Under the pieces are notes generated by a model. That model did not search any database, had not been told where the DNA came from, and saw nothing but the letters and a program-made list of their open reading frames with translations. Positions 8,617 to 17,623 of a stretch of DNA of 64,000 nt are shown here, piece after piece. The DNA comes from [Flexibacter] sp. ATCC 35208 (GTDB lineage: Bacteria > Bacteroidota > Bacteroidia > Chitinophagales > Chitinophagaceae). The stretch's first letter is position 1. Each line of letters starts with the position of its first letter. The translations under genes and the position numbers were made by a program. The stretch lies in assembly GCF_001975825.1 (NCBI RefSeq), contig NZ_MTKN01000037.1:1-64000 (forward strand). The letters are read 5' to 3'.

Positions 8617-8664
8617 ACTTCGAATTTTAGAACTGAAAGTAATATTAGAGATAACAAGCAGGCC
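8617..8664 (+). repeat. 48-bp dispersed repeat, copy 1
   Basis: Aligns without gaps to 35761-35808 at 38 of 48 positions, including ACTTCGAA at the start and GTAATATTAGAG in the middle. In one frame both copies read VILE-x-x-SRP, so the repeat may be the tail of a lost coding sequence. In both places a strong hairpin follows within about 30 bases. Confidence 0.55.
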
Positions 8665-8693
8665 TGGCAAAGATCTGGCGGGCCTAAAACAAG

Positions 8694-8729
8694 AACGAGG
8701 CCGTATCAGAAGTAAGATACGGCCTCGTT
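8694..8729 (-). terminator. terminator of the esterase gene
   Basis: A perfect 14-bp stem, AACGAGGCCGTATC with its complement, and an 8-base loop, ten bases behind the stop of the minus-strand esterase gene. The T run is short on both sides. Its shape resembles the hairpin at 1685-1724. Confidence 0.7.
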
Positions 8730-8738
8730 GAAATGGCA

Positions 8739-10655
8739 TTATTTGAATAACAGTTGGGCAAACTTGTAGAGATTATTACGCCATACCGGCCAGGTATGGC
8801 CGCCAGGATATTCGCTGTAGTTATATTTAATCTGCATTTCATCAAACTTTGCCAGCATATTCTGGCAGTTGTTGTATGCTATGTCTTCTTTGCCGCCCAT
8901 ACTGATCCAGAATTGTTTCAGGTTACCATTGATTTTACTGGCTGACTGCTTCATAAAAGCATATTGCTGTTCTGCCGCCGGTTGCTTGCCACCAAACCAA
9001 CCGGAACTGAACACGCCCAGATAAGCAAATTGATCAGTGTTATTGATACCTGCATAAAGTGTTTGTATACCACCCATGGACAGGCCTGCCAACGCTCTGT
9101 GTTCCGCGTTCGCTATTGTACGATAATTTTTTTCAATAAAAGGAACCGCAACGCGCATTAGTTCATTTTCAAAAGTTCGCAACGATTGCTCATTGAAGGT
9201 TCCAGAAGATACATTGCCATCCATCATTACCACCAGCATAGGTTTAGCTTGTTGTGCAGCAATGAGATTGTCGAGGATCAGGTCGGTCTTGCCCTGCGCA
9301 CTCCATCCTCTTTCATCCTCGCCTCCGCCATGCAAAAGATAGAGTACCGGATATCGTTGATTTGTAGCGCTATCATACCCTGGAGGCGTATATACAAAAC
9401 AACGACGCCAGGAATTAGTGATGGGTGAGAAGTAGCGCTTGATCCTTACATCGCCGTGAGGCACATCTTTAATAGCATAAAAAGCGCCATCGGCAAAAGG
9501 AATCTCAATACCAGCAGCCATACGCCCCATTCCATAAAAAGTTTCGCTGGCCGGATCAGCAACGGCGACACCGTCTATCAACAGAGAATAGTAATGGAAG
9601 CCTTCACCGATAGAATCAGTAGTACCCGTCCAATAGCCTGCGGTATCCTTTATCAGGTCATATTTTTTACCAAGATCAATTTGCACCCGTTGCGCCTGTG
9701 GTGCTTTCAAACGAAACCCGACACGGTTATCAGGCAATATCTGTGGGAAACTGGCATTGCGTACATTAGTAGTCGCAGGCGTACCAAGCACTGTATACTG
9801 CGTAAAAGTATTCGGATGAATAGGCTTAAAAAGCAACTGGGAAAACATATAGAGGCTGTTTTTCCAGACTTTGAAGTCATGCACACCCGGCTCTATATAA
9901 TAAATGTGTGGCACCTTGTTTTCATATAGGTAGTCATGCGTACGTTTACTAAAGCTAATCAGGTTATCATTATCGCCGCAGGAAATCCAAAGTAGCCTGA
10001 GCTGCCTTTTCGCAATTTCCGGATCAGGCACCAGTAACTCGGGGCTTCGGGTATTAGGAGCTGAAGAAAAACCGCCAACCCAGGCAAACCGATCAAGATT
10101 ACCCAAACCAAAGTTAAGCGCCTGGCCTCCACCCATAGATAAACCCGCGATGGCACGGTGCTCTCTATCAGTCAACACCGGGTATTGCTTTTCAACAAAA
10201 GGAATAAGATCCTGTAGCAGGTCCTGTTCAAAAGTAGCGAACGCCTGAATTTTATCAGGTGCCATAATATTGCCTGTAGCGCGATCATCTTTCATTGCTC
10301 TTCCATTTGGCATTACAACAATCATTGGCGCTAATTTACCGGCCGCATACAGGTTATCCAGGATCACCTGCGGGGTGCCACCGTTGAGCCACTCCTTCTC
10401 ATCGCCACCAATGCCATGCAGTAGATACAATACAGGATATCTGGTTTTTTTAGAATAACCTGGGGGTGTATACACTATTGCCTTGCGCTTAGTAACAACT
10501 GTTTTGGACGTGTACTGGATGGTATCGATTTTTCCGTGGAGAATCTCATTACGCAAGGAATCAAAACCCTGAGGCGCATGGGTAACAATCGCTTGAGTAT
10601 GCCCGGTTATATAGGCCATACAAAAAGCTGCAATGGCAAGGATCAACCTATTCAT
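8739..10655 (-). CDS. secreted two-domain esterase (CE1/enterochelin-esterase-like)
   Basis: Exported carbohydrate esterase with two catalytic domains in one chain. A signal peptide (MNRLILAIAAFCMAYITG) precedes domain 1 (about 30-275), with YPVLYLLHGIGGD and the nucleophile elbow GLSMGGGQ, and a closing His in HDFKVW. Residues about 290-390 form an E-set/CBM48-like beta domain. Domain 2 (about 395-635) repeats the pattern: YPVLYLLHGGGED, GLSMGGIQ and HTWPVWR. Family knowledge points to feruloyl or acetyl-xylan ester hydrolysis, but the substrate is not fixed by sequence. 638 residues is about double the single-domain length, so it is an internal fusion or duplication. Stands alone with its own terminator. 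Confidence 0.85.
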   Translation of the reverse strand: MNRLILAIAAFCMAYITGHTQAIVTHAPQGFDSLRNEILHGKIDTIQYTSKTVVTKRKAIVYTPPGYSKKTRYPVLYLLHGIGGDEKEWLNGGTPQVILDNLYAAGKLAPMIVVMPNGRAMKDDRATGNIMAPDKIQAFATFEQDLLQDLIPFVEKQYPVLTDREHRAIAGLSMGGGQALNFGLGNLDRFAWVGGFSSAPNTRSPELLVPDPEIAKRQLRLLWISCGDNDNLISFSKRTHDYLYENKVPHIYYIEPGVHDFKVWKNSLYMFSQLLFKPIHPNTFTQYTVLGTPATTNVRNASFPQILPDNRVGFRLKAPQAQRVQIDLGKKYDLIKDTAGYWTGTTDSIGEGFHYYSLLIDGVAVADPASETFYGMGRMAAGIEIPFADGAFYAIKDVPHGDVRIKRYFSPITNSWRRCFVYTPPGYDSATNQRYPVLYLLHGGGEDERGWSAQGKTDLILDNLIAAQQAKPMLVVMMDGNVSSGTFNEQSLRTFENELMRVAVPFIEKNYRTIANAEHRALAGLSMGGIQTLYAGINNTDQFAYLGVFSSGWFGGKQPAAEQQYAFMKQSASKINGNLKQFWISMGGKEDIAYNNCQNMLAKFDEMQIKYNYSEYPGGHTWPVWRNNLYKFAQLLFK

Positions 10656-10846
10656 GGTTATTATGGATTTAGTTTCAACAGTTTAATACTTCGTTAATAC
10701 AGACGTGCGTAAACAATGGCGGGTGTTATTTATTTTTACCCAACAATGTAAGGTATTTTCCGAAGAAATCATTGCTTTAACTTTTTGATGGGGCTCCTGC
10801 CATCATTATGGTTGAGGAGTCGCTAATAGTTCAAAGGCGGTGATAC

Positions 10847-11227
10847 TTATTCCTCATCATTTAACGATGTTTTTCCGTGTGATCTCAGTATCAGGTTTCT
10901 CAGGCGGGCTTCGTTTTCATCTCCCCAATGGCCTAAAGCTGAGATGATGGGAATTAAAGTCATCCCAAAATCGGTAAGATAGTATTCTACCTTGGGAGGT
11001 ACTATCGGGTGTATTATTTTTGAAACAAGTTCATGTTGCTCAAGCTCATTCAACTGAATATTTAACACTCTCCGGGAAGCATCCGGAATTTTCCGTTGGA
11101 GTTCACTTGGCCGCCGGTGCCCTTCGTTGATAAACCATAATAACCTTATCTTCCACTTTCCATATAAGACCTCCGCAATTAGATCGAGTCCGCAATTCAG
11201 GTTTGGTAAAATTTTTCTTTCATACAT
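10847..11227 (-). CDS. HxlR-family transcriptional regulator
   Basis: A 126-residue winged-helix DNA-binding protein of the HxlR/DUF24 family. Visible marks are the early Cys in NLNCGLDLIAEVLYGKWKIRLLW (residues about 9-31), the recognition region RPSELQRKIPDASRRVLNIQL and the wing VPPKVEYYLTDFG. HxlR proteins sense redox or reactive aldehydes, often through that Cys. It is divergent from an SDR gene across 119 bases that hold a perfect 38-bp palindrome, so it probably regulates that gene and itself. Confidence 0.88.
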   Translation of the reverse strand: MYERKILPNLNCGLDLIAEVLYGKWKIRLLWFINEGHRRPSELQRKIPDASRRVLNIQLNELEQHELVSKIIHPIVPPKVEYYLTDFGMTLIPIISALGHWGDENEARLRNLILRSHGKTSLNDEE

Positions 11228-11251
11228 AACATCAAAAATAACTGATGTTCC

Positions 11252-11289
11252 GGATTCGGATAGGGATAAATTTATCCCTATCCGAATCC
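11252..11289. promoter_or_regulatory. perfect 38-bp palindrome between divergent genes
   Basis: Both halves are exact complements: GGATTCGGATAGGGATAAA (11252-11270) and its reverse complement (11271-11289), with no loop. It sits 25 bases before the HxlR start and 57 before the SDR start. It may be an operator for the HxlR dimer or a cruciform/hairpin blocking read-through between divergent promoters. Confidence 0.7.
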
Positions 11290-11346
11290 TATTTCCGTAC
11301 TTGTTTAAAGTGATACTATGTTACAATTTTGTACAAATGTTAAGAT

Positions 11347-12141
11347 ATGCAAAACGGATTCCATTTCAATAACGAATTATCAGGTAAGATCGCATTGGTA
11401 ACAGGCGGCACAAAAGGGGTGGGAAAAGCCATTGCCGAAAGATTGCTAAGTGCAGGTGCTACGGTAATTACTACAGCAAGAAAAGCACCGGAAGAGCCGA
11501 ATGCTCAACTTCATTTTATTGCAGCAGATCTTAGTAAATCCGAAGGAGCAAAGAAAGTGGCACAGGAGGTTTTGTCTACATATGGCAGACTTGACATACT
11601 TGTAAACAATCTTGGCGGCTCTGAAACACCTGGTGGTGGATTTGCGGTTTTAAGCGATGAAGATTGGGAGCAAACCCTTCAAACGAATTTGCTGGCGCCC
11701 GTGCGTTTAGACAGGGAATTTTTAACACAAATGCTGGCACAGAAAAGCGGCGTAATTATCCATATTGCATCTATTCAGGGGAAGTTGCCGTTGTACGATT
11801 CCACCTTGCCTTATGCTGCTGCAAAAGCAGGACTCATCAATTACAGCAAAGGGTTGTCAAAAGAAGTATCTCCCAAAGGCATACGGGTGTTGACCGTTTC
11901 ACCGGGTTGGATCATGACCACATCTGCCACACGCATGGTAGAACGTATCGCAGAAAACTCAAACACCACTATGCAGCAAGCCACGCAAAGCATTATGGAC
12001 GCGTTAGGAGGAATACCTTACGGCAGACCCGCACAACCTGAGGAAGTGGCCGAGTTGGTCGGTTTTTTGGTTTCATCCAGGGCGAATTATCTAACCGGAA
12101 CAGAATACATTATTGACGGAGGAACGATCCCAACGATTTAA
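11347..12141 (+). CDS. short-chain dehydrogenase/reductase
   Basis: Classical SDR oxidoreductase of 264 residues. The cofactor loop TGGTKGVGKA lies at residues about 19-28, NNLGG near 88-92, the catalytic Ser in HIASIQG (about 140) and Tyr-x3-Lys as YAAAKAG (about 156-160), then the SPGW loop. Asp of AADLS favours normal base binding but NAD or NADP choice is unclear. The substrate is unknown. It is followed 20 bases later by an NTF2-like gene, and the pair is divergent from an HxlR regulator, a common arrangement for stress- or aldehyde-induced reductases. Confidence 0.88.
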   Translation: MQNGFHFNNELSGKIALVTGGTKGVGKAIAERLLSAGATVITTARKAPEEPNAQLHFIAADLSKSEGAKKVAQEVLSTYGRLDILVNNLGGSETPGGGFAVLSDEDWEQTLQTNLLAPVRLDREFLTQMLAQKSGVIIHIASIQGKLPLYDSTLPYAAAKAGLINYSKGLSKEVSPKGIRVLTVSPGWIMTTSATRMVERIAENSNTTMQQATQSIMDALGGIPYGRPAQPEEVAELVGFLVSSRANYLTGTEYIIDGGTIPTI

Positions 12142-12161
12142 TAGGTTTAAATATTGATACA

Positions 12162-12485
12162 ATGAATTTACCAAAAGTAATAGCAGATTTAGTACATGCA
12201 CAGGACAGTTTTGATAGTATCGCTTACGCCAATTGTTTTTCTGAAACAGCAGTGGTATATGACGAAGGCAATACGCATACAGGAAAAAAAGAGATACAGC
12301 AATGGATTACCGAAGCAAATAGAAAATATAAGACAACGATGAATCCAATAGCCTATAAGGAAAAAGGTGCTGCATCTTTACTAACAGCAGAATTATCAGG
12401 AACGTTTCCGGGTAGTCCCATTGTGCTGCATTATCATTGTGAAATTACCGACGGATTGATAAGTTCTTTGAGGATAACGTCGTGA
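12162..12485 (+). CDS. NTF2-like (SnoaL-fold) protein
   Basis: A 107-residue cytoplasmic protein with the nuclear-transport-factor-2 cone fold pattern: an early helix (VIADLVHAQDSFDSIAYANCF), the SETAVVYDEG strand, GKKEIQQWITEA, then three beta strands ending CEITDGLISSLRITS. Members bind or turn over small ligands, and the activity here is not predictable. It follows the SDR by 20 bases and probably shares its transcript, so it may act on the same compound. Confidence 0.75.
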   Translation: MNLPKVIADLVHAQDSFDSIAYANCFSETAVVYDEGNTHTGKKEIQQWITEANRKYKTTMNPIAYKEKGAASLLTAELSGTFPGSPIVLHYHCEITDGLISSLRITS

Positions 12486-12600
12486 TGAGTTTGATGTATA
12501 ATTCCGGTATTGTATTAAGGTGGATGGAAGGCGTTAGCAAGAAATGCAACGCTGATCTGTATGAATGACTATAAACCAAGCCATTATTATATAATATGAA

Positions 12601-12638
12601 ATGCTCCTAAAAACTAACAGCTTTTAGGAGCATTTTTA
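12601..12638 (+). terminator. intrinsic terminator of the SDR/NTF2 operon
   Basis: Perfect 12-bp stem, ATGCTCCTAAAA with its complement, a 9-base loop and a T run on the plus strand. The minus-strand gene cluster ends just to the right at 12693, so it can also stop transcripts arriving from that side. Confidence 0.8.
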
Positions 12639-12692
12639 TAATGGGAAAAGAGATGGATTTTTGGGAGTTGTTCAGGCCCCCGATGTTTACCG

Positions 12693-14486
12693 TTATTTCA
12701 TTTTCTTCAATATGTTCTTTACTGGATTAATAGAATCAAAAATATGGCTTAGGGCGCCAGGTGCCAGGGAATTGTTGTTGTTATGACATGTGAAACAGCT
12801 GAAAGCGGTTCCTTGTAGATAAGTTTCCATGGTACTGTTAGCCAGCAAACTGGTACCTATTGCGCTGCCTTTGGAGGGATCTGAGGAATAGACGTTTCCA
12901 TTAGGAGCTGTGCCACTATTCGTCCATGTGGCACCAATAAATACATAGTTTTTGCGAATATCATTGCCGGGGATCATGCCCATAATATTATTGTTGATTG
13001 ATATTACTTCAGTATTGGAAGCGGAAGCGCTGGTATCCTGTTGGTTGGGAACAAGGTTAAAGGCTGCACCGAAAGGGAATAGACGCAGTGTATTGCTGGC
13101 GCTGATAGTTGTATAAGGTGCTTCAGCAAACAGTGTATTAACGCTGTCTGCAGTCATGTGAGGGTTATTGAAGGAATCAGCAGGTAGTGAAGTATTGCTG
13201 TTAAAGAGCCAGTTGCCTTTGTCTGCCGGAACAGTCTGTACTATTTTGTTGGAATCGATATATTGATAAGACGCATTAGGTGTATTGCTATTATGTTCAA
13301 ATGTCGCCCATATCATTTCCGGGTGACCAGCCACACTGCCTACTACGTGCATTCCTACCAATGCAAGTTTTACCTGTTGTTGACCGGTGACAGGCCATTC
13401 TGAAGGGGAGCTTGTATTGTAAGTAGGGATGATAGCGTCTATTGTAACAAAACCACTTGCGTCGCTGAGGCTATCTGCAATGATCCACGAAGTTTTTAAT
13501 TCAATGGCCAGTGCATTGGAATCAGGAGGTAGACTGTAGCCTTGTTGTTTTGCGTAAGCCATAATGCTATCCCGGCCAGAGAGGGTAGTGGGGAACTGGT
13601 AACCTGACATATATTTAGCCTGCACGGCGGCAAGGAAATAAGCATACATGTCATTGACAAATGTTATATAATATACGAGCGAGCCATTTTGTGCCATTAG
13701 TGCATCTTGTGTAGCCTGTGCCAATTCTGTTTCTACCTGGTTACCATTCATATCAAAGAAAACATTTCCATTGCTGGTAGCAAATGCATGGATGACGTTT
13801 TTGGGATTTGTAAGCTTAGTGACAAATTGCGGTTTTTCGATGGCTACCCCTTGTTTATCTTTTAAAAGAATAATCCCCTTAGCATCTTTCCCGACAGGGC
13901 CTAGTTCAATTATTTTGCCAGAACTGTTTTTTACCAGCACTTTTTCTCCGGCTTTGTGGAACCACACTTCAAATAGATGGCCTTTCCTGTCAGAGAATAA
14001 AGGTAGTCTGTTAGGACCATTTTTTTTGAGAGCAGGGACTACCGGTAAGATGGTACCAGGAAGATGTTTAATCAGTGTCATACCTCCGGAAGTATCAGGA
14101 GCGACTGTATAAAATACCGGCGATTCCAGTACTCTTCCGGTAGATCCATACTCGCCAGTGTTGGGTGACGTAACCCATAAGAACATGCGTTCGGACCATT
14201 GGTAGAAATCGCAATTGTTTTGATGACCGAACGTGATACTATTAGCGGGAGTAACATGTCCGTTTTCTGTTGCTTTGCCTGTCAGGAACCATGTGTTAAA
14301 TGTGTCTTGTGGAATGGTACAGGTAGATAATGCGTCTTGTGGTAATTGAATGGTGGAATAAGCGGTCTTGTTTTGTGAAAGTACAGCAGGCTTCTTGCTG
14401 TTGTCTTTACATGCGCTCCATAGCAGGACTGCGCCTGTAACCGTAAGGAAAAGGATTGCAATAATAGTGTTTTTCATCTTGTTCAT
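12693..14486 (-). CDS. lipoprotein with C-terminal CxxCH haem motif
   Basis: A 597-residue envelope lipoprotein: basic MNKMK, a hydrophobic stretch, then the lipobox LLWSAC with Cys near residue 26. Most of the protein is beta-rich with no family I recognise. Near the end (about residue 568) lies CFTCHNNNN, a CxxCH c-type haem attachment site, followed by LAPGALSHIFD. A Met that could be the sixth ligand lies close to the end. It might be an outer-membrane redox protein. It is the last gene of the 32.5-12.7 kb minus-strand run, 90 bases behind the transporter binding protein, with a weak TATCTTTA box in the gap, so it may have its own promoter. Confidence 0.6.
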   Translation of the reverse strand: MNKMKNTIIAILFLTVTGAVLLWSACKDNSKKPAVLSQNKTAYSTIQLPQDALSTCTIPQDTFNTWFLTGKATENGHVTPANSITFGHQNNCDFYQWSERMFLWVTSPNTGEYGSTGRVLESPVFYTVAPDTSGGMTLIKHLPGTILPVVPALKKNGPNRLPLFSDRKGHLFEVWFHKAGEKVLVKNSSGKIIELGPVGKDAKGIILLKDKQGVAIEKPQFVTKLTNPKNVIHAFATSNGNVFFDMNGNQVETELAQATQDALMAQNGSLVYYITFVNDMYAYFLAAVQAKYMSGYQFPTTLSGRDSIMAYAKQQGYSLPPDSNALAIELKTSWIIADSLSDASGFVTIDAIIPTYNTSSPSEWPVTGQQQVKLALVGMHVVGSVAGHPEMIWATFEHNSNTPNASYQYIDSNKIVQTVPADKGNWLFNSNTSLPADSFNNPHMTADSVNTLFAEAPYTTISASNTLRLFPFGAAFNLVPNQQDTSASASNTEVISINNNIMGMIPGNDIRKNYVFIGATWTNSGTAPNGNVYSSDPSKGSAIGTSLLANSTMETYLQGTAFSCFTCHNNNNSLAPGALSHIFDSINPVKNILKKMK

Positions 14487-14576
14487 TTTGATTTTGAGGA
14501 AGTAATTAGAAATTGTGTCCTTTCAAGATGTCGTATAGGTTATGATTATTACTAAAGATAGGGGAATGTGAGTAAT

Positions 14577-15593
14577 TTACTTATTCATCACAATGTTCGC
14601 AGGCAGTACATGCTCAGGAATAAATGCTGTAGTGAACATTTCTTTAACAGGCAGGTCCTTTTTCAGCAACCCAATTCTTTTGGCTACATTATAGATCTCC
14701 TGTAGTTCTTTTTCATCTGGCGTCAGGCGAACATATGATACGCGTCTGGGTGTGGATGTCAAAATATAATTCAGCAGTGAGGAATCCTGTCTATTATATC
14801 TGGAAATGATTTTTGCGGCATCGGCACGATGGATCTCAGCCCAGGCCCCAGACTCTGCTATACCCCGCACAAGTTCTTTTACTACTTCTGGTTGATTGTT
14901 AATGAGATCTTCATGTACGACCAGGACACATGATATGAAATTAGGCCAGATATCCCTGGCGTAATAGAGCACCTTTCCTATTCCCTCTTTCTCCGCTTTT
15001 GCACAAAAGGGCTCACCTACAAAATATCCGTCTATGGCCTTGGCGGCTAATGCTGTAGGCATATCTGGTGGTGGTAATGGTACAAATTGCAGATCATCTG
15101 GTGATAGGCCCTGCTTCTCCAGCAGCTTCAATAATACAAAATGCTGATTGCTGTAAAGACTGGGAATAGCGATCTTTTTCCCTTTGAGATCATGCAGGTT
15201 TTTAGCACTGCTATTGATGGGTATCACCAGTTCTGAGCCATCCCGGTGACCGAGGTAGCAGATCTTTACCGGCACGCCGTCTTCTCTCAGTTTCATAGCC
15301 AGCGGGGCTAACATAAAGGTAGCCTGTAATTTTTTGGATTGTATGGCACTTGCAATGGTAGGGAAGTCGGAGAACTTCTGAGACTTGAAATGAATGGCTG
15401 CGCCGGAAGTTTTGGTGGCATAGTCAACCACCGGGCAGGTCAGATGACAGGTAACAGGCAGATAGCCTACCTGTAATTCCTGCGGCAGTTTCGTGGCAGT
15501 GCCGGAAGCTGTCTTTTCCAGTGGCAGGACACGGAAGCGCAGGATAGCCAGCAGGGCCACTACCAGTCCTATACCCAATAGTATCTTTTTCAT
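14577..15593 (-). CDS. ABC transporter substrate-binding protein, SsuA/TauA/NMT1 type
   Basis: Periplasmic binding component of an importer for a small organic anion. The 338-residue protein has an N-terminal membrane anchor (ILLGIGLVVALLAILRF) and then the NMT1/THI5-like fold: LQVGYLPVTCHLTCPVV, LQATFMLAPLAMKLREDG, GKKIAIPSLYSNQHFVLL and the hinge ALAAKAIDGYFVGEPFCAKAE. These families carry sulfonates, taurine, nitrate or pyrimidine precursors, and the ligand cannot be read from sequence. It is 21 bases behind its ATPase gene. Cys residues near the pocket (TCHLTCP) are less usual. Confidence 0.82.
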   Translation of the reverse strand: MKKILLGIGLVVALLAILRFRVLPLEKTASGTATKLPQELQVGYLPVTCHLTCPVVDYATKTSGAAIHFKSQKFSDFPTIASAIQSKKLQATFMLAPLAMKLREDGVPVKICYLGHRDGSELVIPINSSAKNLHDLKGKKIAIPSLYSNQHFVLLKLLEKQGLSPDDLQFVPLPPPDMPTALAAKAIDGYFVGEPFCAKAEKEGIGKVLYYARDIWPNFISCVLVVHEDLINNQPEVVKELVRGIAESGAWAEIHRADAAKIISRYNRQDSSLLNYILTSTPRRVSYVRLTPDEKELQEIYNVAKRIGLLKKDLPVKEMFTTAFIPEHVLPANIVMNK

Positions 15594-15614
15594 AATTTAT
15601 ATTTATTTCAGGGG

Positions 15615-16334
15615 TTATACAAGAATTTTCTCCATTACATGGGCAGCTACTTCCAGCAGCTCGGGCTGGGTATTATGCCTTGGATGGGCTACTTTTACAT
15701 ACATCTCATGACAAACACTGGTAGGGCGGCTTGTCAAAATGATGATCCGGTCAGCTATCTGCACTGCCTCATCAATATCGTGGGTCACCATGACGAGTGT
15801 CTTGGGTCGCTTATCCAATAATCGGATAAGTTCCTTCCTGATTTCCATGCGGGACAGATAATCCAGGGAAGAGAAAGGTTCATCCATGAAAATGATATCT
15901 GAAGTACCCGCCAATACCCTGGCAAGTTCCACCCGCTGCTTCATCCCGCCGGACAACTCATGGGGATAATATTTTTCAAAGCCTTTCAGATTGACCAGAT
16001 TGATCAGGTCCTGGATTTCTGCATCCCGACGTACAATATCTTTCATGTGACGCAGGCCAATACCCACGTTTTCTGCCACCGTCAGCCAGGGAAACAGACC
16101 GCCCTGTTGGAAGACCGTACGTACGGAACTAGTAACCTTTACCCGACCGCTGGCAGGTTGCAGATACCCCGTTAACAGGTTGAGCAAAGTCGTTTTTCCA
16201 CACCCGGAAGGGCCTACAATTACTACCCTTTCCCCACGCCTCACCTCGATAGTGATATTGTCAAGTACTTTCATGTTGCCGTATGTAAAGGAAACATTCT
16301 CCAGTATAATATGTGCGTGATCATTGTTTACCAT
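15615..16334 (-). CDS. ABC transporter ATPase, SsuB/TauB type
   Basis: Cytoplasmic ATPase driving the neighbouring permease. In 239 residues: Walker A GPSGCGKTT (about 38-46), Q-loop in VFQQGGLFPWL, signature LSGGMKQR (about 129-136), Walker B IIFMDEPFSSLD (about 148-159) and the H-loop in VTHDIDEAV. The GGLFPWL form after the Q-loop is typical of nitrate/sulfonate/taurine importers. Overlaps the permease gene by 14 bases. Confidence 0.9.
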   Translation of the reverse strand: MVNNDHAHIILENVSFTYGNMKVLDNITIEVRRGERVVIVGPSGCGKTTLLNLLTGYLQPASGRVKVTSSVRTVFQQGGLFPWLTVAENVGIGLRHMKDIVRRDAEIQDLINLVNLKGFEKYYPHELSGGMKQRVELARVLAGTSDIIFMDEPFSSLDYLSRMEIRKELIRLLDKRPKTLVMVTHDIDEAVQIADRIIILTSRPTSVCHEMYVKVAHPRHNTQPELLEVAAHVMEKILV

Positions 16335-17079
16335 AACCCCATTTTAAATTATCAGCTTTTGTAAATCTTTGGAATAATTTGTCAATGCCCGTACCAATGG
16401 TGCCGATCGTAATCATATAACAGACGGCTGTATCCAGTCGTAAGCCGTTTCTGGCATCCCATATCCCATATCCCAATCCATCCTGACAACCGACCATTTC
16501 TGCGGCTACAATGACCACCCAGCTGATACCATAGCAAATTCTCATGGAAGTCAGTAATTGCGGCATAATAGCCGGCAACGTGACCTTAAACAGCAGTTCT
16601 GTACCGTTATAGTCATGATCTCTGGCCACACGGAAATAAATATCCGGGATCGTAGCAACAGCTGATATTACTGATAAGGTAAGCGGAAAAAAGGTGGCCA
16701 GGAATATCAGGAAAATAGCTGGCTTGTCACCTATATGGAACCATAATATCGCAAAGGGTATCCAGGCCAGTGGAGATAAGGAACGGAAGAAATTGAGTAT
16801 CGGCAGTATAGCCGTATTCCAGTTTCGGTTCCTTCCCAACCACAGCCCGATAGGGATAGCCAGGCATGCTGACGATAAAAATCCGATGGCAACTCTCCAT
16901 AAAGAAGCAACAATATCATTCAATAAGCGAGCGGTGGAGAGCTCCTCCTGGAAACTTTTTACCACGGACAGCGGAGAGGGGAATGCATATTCAGGGAAGA
17001 TCTTTAATAAAGAAATCACCTGCCAGCAGACTAAGATAAACAGGATAGCCAGCGGTGCCAGCCAATTTTTATGTATCAT
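16321..17079 (-). CDS. ABC transporter permease, SsuC/TauC type
   Basis: Inner-membrane channel of the importer. The 252 residues form about six membrane helices and include the binding-protein-dependent signature region for ATPase contact, VARDHDYNGTELLFKVTLPAIMPQL (about 150-174, in two blocks), with the usual Glu and Gly. First gene of the permease-ATPase-binding-protein trio, transcribed leftward. The 82-base gap to the NTF2-like gene upstream is wide enough for a separate promoter, though none is obvious. Confidence 0.88.
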   Translation of the reverse strand: MIHKNWLAPLAILFILVCWQVISLLKIFPEYAFPSPLSVVKSFQEELSTARLLNDIVASLWRVAIGFLSSACLAIPIGLWLGRNRNWNTAILPILNFFRSLSPLAWIPFAILWFHIGDKPAIFLIFLATFFPLTLSVISAVATIPDIYFRVARDHDYNGTELLFKVTLPAIMPQLLTSMRICYGISWVVIVAAEMVGCQDGLGYGIWDARNGLRLDTAVCYMITIGTIGTGIDKLFQRFTKADNLKWGYGKQ

Positions 17080-17161
17080 ATTGCGCGTATTTTTGGGGTA
17101 ATAATTACCTGGACCGCATTGCTGCGATCATTTTTCTGTAGATGTCAGGCGGAAATACTAT

Positions 17162-17608
17162 TTATTCTTCCCCGAAATTATCGTAATAGGTATAATCTCC
17201 TGAAATCTTGCCGTCCTGGAATGTAAAAATTGTACAGATAGGTAATTCAAAAGTGGTACTGTCGGGGGCAGTGCCTTTGGATACAAACTCTACGATGACA
17301 TGCTGATCACCTGATGGGTACATTTTTACTATCTCATCCCTGACATCCGGGAATGCCTGCTGCAAGCCACTGTACTTTTCAATAACCTGGGCGGTGGTCT
17401 GTTTCACTAATCCACTTCCTAATGAGGGATCCTTGAATTCAGCTGTGGGCGTGTACATTTCAGCCATCTTTTTCCAGTCGTGGTTATTAAAATGCTCGAA
17501 ATACTGTTTTACCAGGGCCTCATTGTCGTTACTCATAGTTGTCGATTTTTGGTTGTTACATGAAATGAATATCCACATTACAAAAAACAATCCTGATACT
17601 TTCTTCAT
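17162..17608 (-). CDS. NTF2-like lipoprotein (SnoaL / ester-cyclase type)
   Basis: A 148-residue protein with a lipoprotein signal (MKKVSGLFFVMWIFISC, Cys 17), so probably anchored in the periplasm. The mature part is an NTF2-like fold: ALVKQYFEHFNNHDWKKMAEMYTPTAEFKDP, a central helix and TFELPICTIFTFQDGKISGDYTYYD. SnoaL proteins cyclise polyketide esters, but many relatives only bind ligands. It lies 15 bases behind the TonB receptor gene and so looks like the end of the polyketide operon. A role in binding or modifying the product outside the cytoplasm is a guess. Confidence 0.72.
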   Translation of the reverse strand: MKKVSGLFFVMWIFISCNNQKSTTMSNDNEALVKQYFEHFNNHDWKKMAEMYTPTAEFKDPSLGSGLVKQTTAQVIEKYSGLQQAFPDVRDEIVKMYPSGDQHVIVEFVSKGTAPDSTTFELPICTIFTFQDGKISGDYTYYDNFGEE

Positions 17609-17623
17609 ATTTAAACAGATGGT

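Noticed and set aside
9456..9929. 157-codon plus-strand frame inside the esterase gene
   Set aside because: Antisense shadow of a gene with strong domain evidence; no recognisable protein features of its own.
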